Assembly (NCBI GenBank): GCA_018679295.1 | Contig: JAHHLP010000014.1 | Span: forward strand, 1-10,802 | Direction: 5' to 3' | DNA length: 10,802 bases | Source: Rhodothermia bacterium | GTDB taxonomy: Bacteria; Bacteroidota; Rhodothermia; Rhodothermales; JABDKH01 | Shown: positions 7,222 through 10,802 of the stretch, one piece after another | Numbering within the stretch: position 1 is the first letter of the stretch | How the letters are laid out: every line of letters starts with the position of its first letter | Notes under the pieces: generated by a model | What the model was told of the DNA's origin: nothing | Seen by the model: only the letters and a program-made list of their open reading frames with translations | Databases searched by the model: none | Program-made: the position numbers and the translations under genes

Positions 7222-7830
7222 ATGCACCCGTCTGACGAAAGTCTGGTTGCAGCTTACCTCGAGAATAATGACGAGCAGGCGTTTCGGCTGCTTGTTGAGA
7301 GGCACCAGGAACGCGTGTTCGGTTACCTGATGGGAATGGTGCGTGACAGAAGTGTTGCAAACGACCTTTTTCAGGAGACGTATCTCCGCGTGATCAGTGC
7401 ATTGCAAAAACGTCGAGGCTCTTACGACCAACAGGGCCGCTGGCTTGGCTGGGTTCTTCGCATTGCCCGAAACGCGGCTCTGGACCACCTCCGGTCGCGG
7501 AAGAAATGGACGGATGTCGATTCTGCGGGAGATGAGGAGGGGCTTTCGTATTGGGATCGGCTCGAGGCCGACGACCCAAGGCAGGATGAACAACTGCAGC
7601 GCGCCGAACAGGGCGAACTGCTGGAGCAGTGCATTGACAAGCTCTCACCGGAGCAGCGCGAGGTGCTGCTGCTGCGACACGAAGCGGAACTCACCTTCAA
7701 GGAAATCGCCGAGCTTACAGACTGCTCGATTAATACCGCGTTGGGAAGAATGCGATACGCTTTGCTCAACCTGCGTCGGCTGATGACAGAATCGTCCAGT
7801 GACAACGTCGCAAGACTTAATTCGGCGTAG
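7222..7830 (+). CDS. ECF-type RNA polymerase sigma factor (sigma-70 family)
   Basis: This 202-residue protein contains only the two domains that define extracytoplasmic-function sigma factors. Region 2 spans about 25-93, with the core-binding DLFQETYLRV motif at 48-57 and the -10 recognition helix around GWVLRIARNAALDHLR (76-91). Region 4 spans about 135-187 with LSPEQREVLLLRH and the helix-turn-helix FKEIAELTDCSINTALGRMR. The linker (94-134) is acidic. It directs RNA polymerase to a small regulon, normally held inactive by an anti-sigma factor encoded next door. The next gene, 21 bases downstream, encodes a single-pass membrane protein that fits this role. No Shine-Dalgarno sequence precedes the ATG. 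Region 4 suggests the RpoE-like group, but the exact ECF subgroup cannot be assigned by eye. Confidence 0.95.
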   Translation: MHPSDESLVAAYLENNDEQAFRLLVERHQERVFGYLMGMVRDRSVANDLFQETYLRVISALQKRRGSYDQQGRWLGWVLRIARNAALDHLRSRKKWTDVDSAGDEEGLSYWDRLEADDPRQDEQLQRAEQGELLEQCIDKLSPEQREVLLLRHEAELTFKEIAELTDCSINTALGRMRYALLNLRRLMTESSSDNVARLNSA

Positions 7831-7851
7831 CCGAACGACAATAGACCGCTT

Positions 7852-8658
7852 ATGGACAAGAAGTTACAAATAGTCAAAGGGCTCTACGAGTCCGGTTCCG
7901 ACGGACGAGCCGAGAACCCGGTCGGCTTGGACGGACAGGAAGAGTTGACCCGCGAGTATCAAGCGATGAGTCAGGCGAAGTTCTGGATGGATCACAGGCG
8001 TGGCCAGCGTCCTGATCCAGGAGCGATCGACGCCATCGTCAAGGCAGCGGCGACCGCCGCCGTTACAGGTGACGTGCCGAAAGGCGTTCGGACCGACCGT
8101 GCGCCGCTCCGACTGCTTCGAGGCACACCGTTTCGGGCGGCTGTTGCGGCCGTCGTCGCGATAATCGCGGTCAGTATCGGTCTGTGGAGCACAAACGACG
8201 CCCCGTCCACTCAAGAGATTGTAGGCAAGGACAAGGCGGAGATTGCCGGAAACCTGAACGTGCCGGCTCCCGCCGAGCGTCGCGCGCGCGCTGGGGAACG
8301 TCTCGCGGAAGACGAGGAGACGCCGAGGGAGCAGGAACCTGCAAGGGCTGGCCTGGAGTCTGCGACAGAACTCGATGCGGTGGGCGCCGGCCGCGCCTTC
8401 GCATCGTCCCGAATGGACTCTGCGCTGCTGGACGATCGGCTTAATGCGGCCACAGGCATCGTGGCGGCATCGGCGGCCTCGGACGTGCACGAGTGGGATC
8501 ACCCTGATGAGCTTGTGCAGATTCAGCAGCGGATCGAGCATCTGAAAACCAGACAGTCGGATCTGGGATGGGACAAGCCGCTGGTCCCACTGGAGATGCT
8601 GCCGGCTTCGGCGCCGGCGGATCCAGGTATCCGGCAGGCAGGCGCCAAAGGACAATAA
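7852..8658 (+). CDS. Probable single-pass membrane anti-sigma factor
   Basis: The role is inferred mainly from position directly after the ECF sigma gene and from topology. The 268-residue product has a cytoplasmic-type N-terminal part (1-94) with a short helical region around EYQAMSQAKFWMDHRRG (35-51), one membrane span (95-112), and an exported C-terminal part. The exported part has an acidic, Glu/Ala/Arg-rich, probably flexible stretch (about 136-210) and ends in a conserved-looking segment, HPDELVQIQQRIEHLKTRQ (217-235), followed by PLVPLEMLP. The classical zinc anti-sigma motif (His-x3-Cys-x2-Cys) is absent and the protein contains no cysteine at all. No Shine-Dalgarno sequence is visible; translation may be coupled to the sigma gene. 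An alternative is an unrelated membrane protein co-expressed with the sigma factor. Confidence 0.6.
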   Translation: MDKKLQIVKGLYESGSDGRAENPVGLDGQEELTREYQAMSQAKFWMDHRRGQRPDPGAIDAIVKAAATAAVTGDVPKGVRTDRAPLRLLRGTPFRAAVAAVVAIIAVSIGLWSTNDAPSTQEIVGKDKAEIAGNLNVPAPAERRARAGERLAEDEETPREQEPARAGLESATELDAVGAGRAFASSRMDSALLDDRLNAATGIVAASAASDVHEWDHPDELVQIQQRIEHLKTRQSDLGWDKPLVPLEMLPASAPADPGIRQAGAKGQ

Positions 8659-8743
8659 GAGTGGCGAACGAGATGGTCCCAGGCGGTAGATACTCGAGAG
8701 GAATCCGGCACACACACACCGGAGCAGAAGCAAATTCAACCGT

Positions 8744-8747
8744 GAGG
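8744..8747 (+). promoter_or_regulatory. Shine-Dalgarno site that fixes the start at 8754
   Basis: GAGG lies 6 bases before the ATG at 8754, one of the few good ribosome-binding sites in the window. With the signal peptide that follows, it favours this start over the upstream in-frame codon at 8568, which lies inside the anti-sigma gene. Confidence 0.6.
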
Positions 8748-8753
8748 ACGGAC

Positions 8754-9602
8754 ATGAACCTCAGTATCAAAAGAGTGGTCGTTCCACTCGTGGCGGCCGG
8801 CGTGCTGATGGCCTGCGTGGCGACGGCCAGCGCCCAACACCGGACGCTGCAAATCCGGAACGGCGAGGTGCGCGTCGACGATCGCATGGTGCCGAGAAAC
8901 GAGTGGCCGGCGAGCCTGGAGGTAGAAGGCGTCGACCTCACCTTCTCGTTCTCCGGAATCGATCGTCCGGTCGTCAAGATTGGAGACAGTTACTACGTGA
9001 TTGCCGACCGCGCACTTAGCGAACTGGATGAGAACACCTACCGGGACTTGTACGGCGCCGAGGGCGCTGACGAAGACGGATGGTATCGGGTTGGATTCTC
9101 GGACGAGATGACCAAGAACCAAATGCGTCAACTCGACCGCAAGGCGGCAAAGATGCGCGAGCTGAGCGAGGAGCTGGCGGCGCGCCCTTCGGAGGAGGAG
9201 AACCTCCTGGCGGAAGAAATGAAGCAGACGGCACAGATGGCCGCGGAGATGGCAGCCGAACTTCCCAAGGTTCAGGCGCTCAGCTACTGGGATCAGGTCA
9301 AGGCCTCCGATCGGGATCTCTACAACCAACTCGTCCGTGAGTGGCAGTTGGAAGCTGAGATTCAGGAGCTCGCCCATCGTATTAGACAAGCGTCGGCATC
9401 GGGAGGAGATGCCGAAGCGCAGGTCGCGCAGCTTCGATCACTGCTGGAAGCGGCCTTCGAGTTGAAGCAGAACAACCGTCGCCGCGAAATCAAGCAACTC
9501 GAGCAACAGCTGCATTCGCTCGACAATGACATGCGAAAACGAGAGGACGCCCGAAAGATGATTATCGAAAGGCGACTCGAGGAGTTGATCGGACGACAGT
9601 AG
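8754..9602 (+). CDS. Exported coiled-coil protein of unknown function (paralogue module A)
   Basis: I do not recognise a named family. The 282-residue product starts with a signal peptide, with basic MNLSIKR, a hydrophobic run 8-20 and an ASA-Q site near 26-28, so it is probably periplasmic. LMAC at 18-21 is a poor lipobox. Residues 30-110 look like a small beta-rich domain (repeated hydrophobic strands, LQIRNGEVRVDD at 32-43, VVKIGDSYYVI at 73-83). Residues 115-170 are Glu/Met/Lys-rich helix, and 195-282 is a long charged coiled coil ending ARKMIIERRLEELIGRQ. The last 61 residues align without gaps with those of the next exported protein. There are 95 bases between it and the anti-sigma gene, including a CA repeat. 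It may be a regulon member or a sensor of the sigma/anti-sigma pair; this is inference. Confidence 0.75.
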   Translation: MNLSIKRVVVPLVAAGVLMACVATASAQHRTLQIRNGEVRVDDRMVPRNEWPASLEVEGVDLTFSFSGIDRPVVKIGDSYYVIADRALSELDENTYRDLYGAEGADEDGWYRVGFSDEMTKNQMRQLDRKAAKMRELSEELAARPSEEENLLAEEMKQTAQMAAEMAAELPKVQALSYWDQVKASDRDLYNQLVREWQLEAEIQELAHRIRQASASGGDAEAQVAQLRSLLEAAFELKQNNRRREIKQLEQQLHSLDNDMRKREDARKMIIERRLEELIGRQ

Positions 9603-9671
9603 GTGTCTCCCTTCGCCCACACACACGCAAGGAAGACCGAATCACCACAAGCAATCTGAGGGAACTCAAGG

Positions 9672-10415
9672 ATGAAAAGTCTACGCTACCGACAATCGCT
9701 CTCGTTGGGACTGCTTGCGATGCTCTTAGCCGTTCTGGCTGCACAGCCCGCGATGGCACAGGATGATGAACCCCGGAAAGTCGAAAAGGAAATCAAGGTA
9801 CTCGTGGATGACGAGGGCAATATCACGATAAACGGTGAGCCGGTCTCGGGCGACCGGATGGAGATGGAGGACGGAACCGTCGTGATGGTCGATGAGGACG
9901 GTAAGGTTGTAGTTATGGGCGATGATAGCGACGGTCACAGGGTCATCCGCAAGAAGATGATGCATCCGGGGCACGGTGAGCGGGTGAATGTATTTCGAAT
10001 GAGAGATATGGACGACGCATTCGAGTGGAAGGAGCTTGGCCATGACGCCCATGAGGCGATGGAACATGCTCGTCGCATGCGCTTCGAGGGAATGCTTGGC
10101 GAGGACTTTGAGTTTGACTTCGACTTCGATCATGTGAACCCCGAGATTATGGAAATGGAGGCTGCCACTCGCAAGTTGGCGCGGGAGGCGTCGCGGGCTG
10201 AGGGCAATGCGAAGGCAGACAAGGTGAGGGAATTGGAGGAGAGGCTCACCGAACTGTTTGCGAGGAAGTTGGAGATGCGCGAGAAGCACGTAGCACGACT
10301 ACAGGAGCGACTTGAGAAGGAACGCACTGCACTGGAGCAGAGGCGGGCCGAACGCGAGAGGATTATCGAGCGTCGGAAGGCCGATCTGCTTGGAGACGAT
10401 GCGCTGAAGTGGTAG
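9672..10415 (+). CDS. Exported Met/His/acid-rich coiled-coil protein (paralogue module B)
   Basis: No named family is recognised. The 247-residue product has a signal peptide (MKSLRYR, hydrophobic 10-24, cleavage near AMA-Q at 27-30). The mature part begins with acidic, strand-like repeats, IKVLVDDEGNITINGEPV (41-58) and TVVMVDEDGKVVVMGDD (69-85). The middle is unusually rich in Met, His and acidic residues (Met96, Met97, His98, His101, Met110, Met113, His124, His127, Met130, His132, Met136), with alternating EDFEFDFDFDH at 144-154, so metal binding is conceivable. Residues 160-240 form a charged coiled coil ending RAERERIIERRKADLLGDD, homologous to the previous gene's C-terminus. GAGGG at 9658-9662 and AAGG just before the ATG may serve as a ribosome-binding site. 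It is followed by a strong terminator and is probably the last gene of the sigma-factor unit. Confidence 0.75.
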   Translation: MKSLRYRQSLSLGLLAMLLAVLAAQPAMAQDDEPRKVEKEIKVLVDDEGNITINGEPVSGDRMEMEDGTVVMVDEDGKVVVMGDDSDGHRVIRKKMMHPGHGERVNVFRMRDMDDAFEWKELGHDAHEAMEHARRMRFEGMLGEDFEFDFDFDHVNPEIMEMEAATRKLAREASRAEGNAKADKVRELEERLTELFARKLEMREKHVARLQERLEKERTALEQRRAERERIIERRKADLLGDDALKW

Positions 10416-10435
10416 TCGGTGGATACTCCGAAAGG

Positions 10436-10470
10436 ACCCTCGCCCCAGCACCTGGGGTGGGGGTTTTTTT
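10436..10470 (+). terminator. Strong rho-independent terminator
   Basis: ACCCTCGCCCCAG (10436-10448) pairs with CTGGGGTGGGGGT (10452-10464) over 13 positions with two G-U wobbles and a CAC loop, directly followed by a run of seven T in all (10464-10470). It lies 21 bases after the stop codon at 10413-10415 and ends the sigma-factor unit. Confidence 0.93.
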
Positions 10471-10725
10471 GTGATCAGCAGGCTCCGTATCTTTCTTGAC
10501 TAGGGAAAGATCGGTCTTCGATGCCGACGCAAGAGGCGGCCTTGGCTTCAGCGGTATCGACGACCCGGGCTCCTTAAGCCGTTTCCCGCGGCAGGCGATA
10601 CAATCCGAGGCGCTTGGTGGTGCGATTGTTGCGCCCATGGCGATGGGGTCCTGCACGAGTCGATTTCCAGCTGGAATTGTCACTTCGTGCTGAATTTGCC
10701 CGCAAATAGGAAGAAAGTTTTGTAC
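10471..10725. other. Hairpin-rich non-coding stretch before the last gene
   Basis: These 255 bases contain no convincing gene. Short frames on both strands lack family-like sequence, and the minus-strand one runs through the terminator. The stretch has a hairpin CCG-t-ATCTTTC / GAAAGAT-CGG (10485-10514, one bulge), a second TCGATGCCG / CGGTATCGA (10518-10526 with 10552-10560, one G-U) and a tetraloop hairpin CCCAT-GGCG-ATGGG (10634-10647). It must include the promoter and leader of the gene at 10726; TGAATTTG (10691-10698) is close to a TAnnTTTG box, but without a partner at the right spacing. Confidence 0.4.
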
Positions 10726-10802
10726 ATGCGTAGTCTAATTCGGACAGTTCTTGGTTTGATGCTGCTACTGGCCGCCGGACAACCGTCGGCAGCGGCTGAG
10801 CC
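10726..10802 (+). CDS. N-terminus of an exported protein (3' truncated by window edge)
   Basis: The ATG at 10726 opens a frame that is still open at the window end, 25 codons later. The translation begins MRSLIRTVLG, then LMLLLAAG, then QPSAAAE, a textbook signal peptide with a basic start, hydrophobic core and small-residue cleavage region (probably AAA-E). AGGAAG at 10708-10713 is a purine-rich but rather distant ribosome-binding candidate. Nothing of the mature protein is visible, so no function can be given. It follows a terminator and so is probably a separate transcription unit from the sigma-factor cluster, though its export and orientation would suit a further member of the same regulon. 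Confidence 0.65.
   Translation, partial: MRSLIRTVLGLMLLLAAGQPSAAAE

Noticed and set aside
7864..8739. Long minus-strand open frame (291 codons) opposite the anti-sigma gene
   Set aside because: Its residue make-up (many Arg, Cys, His and Ser) is typical of an antisense shadow of a GC-rich gene, with no recognisable domain.
8568..8753. Upstream in-frame start for the exported protein at 8754
   Set aside because: It would overlap the anti-sigma gene and bury a clear signal peptide inside the protein; a GAGG site sits 6 bases before 8754.
8805..8816. Lipobox LMAC in the signal peptide of the 8754 protein
   Set aside because: Met at -2 is unusual and a good signal peptidase I site (ASA-Q) follows seven residues later.
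10363..10683. Minus-strand open frame of 106 codons and plus-strand frame 10496-10693
   Set aside because: The minus frame crosses the terminator and the end of the 9672 gene, the plus frame starts at TTG without a ribosome-binding site, and neither resembles a known domain. A remnant of a gene cannot be fully excluded.

Overview
The window looks like chromosomal core sequence from a Gram-negative, outer-membrane-bearing bacterium of moderate to high GC content. The lineage is an inference. The single-permease MlaE/MlaF/MlaD-type lipid transporter with a long MlaD tail, the scarcity of Shine-Dalgarno sequences at most starts, and the ECF sigma/anti-sigma unit followed by small exported coiled-coil proteins would suit the Bacteroidota/Rhodothermota (FCB) group, but no rRNA or other marker proves it. 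No phage, transposase, CRISPR, tRNA or rRNA gene is visible.

Left part (1-5470). The C-terminal three quarters or so of a DusB-type tRNA-dihydrouridine synthase enters from the left edge on the + strand. It converges on a five-gene minus-strand operon read right to left: mlaE-like permease, mlaF-like ATPase, mlaD-like MCE substrate-binding protein, an HD-domain phosphohydrolase and a DUF445 membrane protein. Gaps in the operon are 6, 35 and 3 bases and the last junction is an 8-base overlap, so the five are probably co-transcribed. The 209-base convergent gap (822-1030) is filled with dispersed-repeat palindromes: two identical 25-mers, a 17-base tandem duplication and a CCCCGGA/TCCGGGG hairpin.

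Middle (5471-7088). A 256-base divergent intergenic region separates mlaE (-) from radA (+), a full-length DNA repair and branch-migration ATPase with zinc finger, RecA-like core and Lon-like C-terminal domain.

Right part (7222-10470). A probable envelope-stress regulatory unit on the + strand comprises an ECF sigma factor, a single-pass membrane protein likely to be its anti-sigma factor, and two exported proteins. The two exported proteins share a C-terminal coiled-coil module that aligns without gaps over 61 residues and centres on an identical IIERR block. The unit closes with a strong intrinsic terminator at 10436-10470. I do not recognise the two exported proteins as a named family. This sigma / anti-sigma / paired coiled-coil cassette is the best candidate here for something undescribed.

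Right edge (10471-10802). A 255-base non-coding stretch rich in short hairpins precedes the first 25 codons of another exported protein, cut by the window end.
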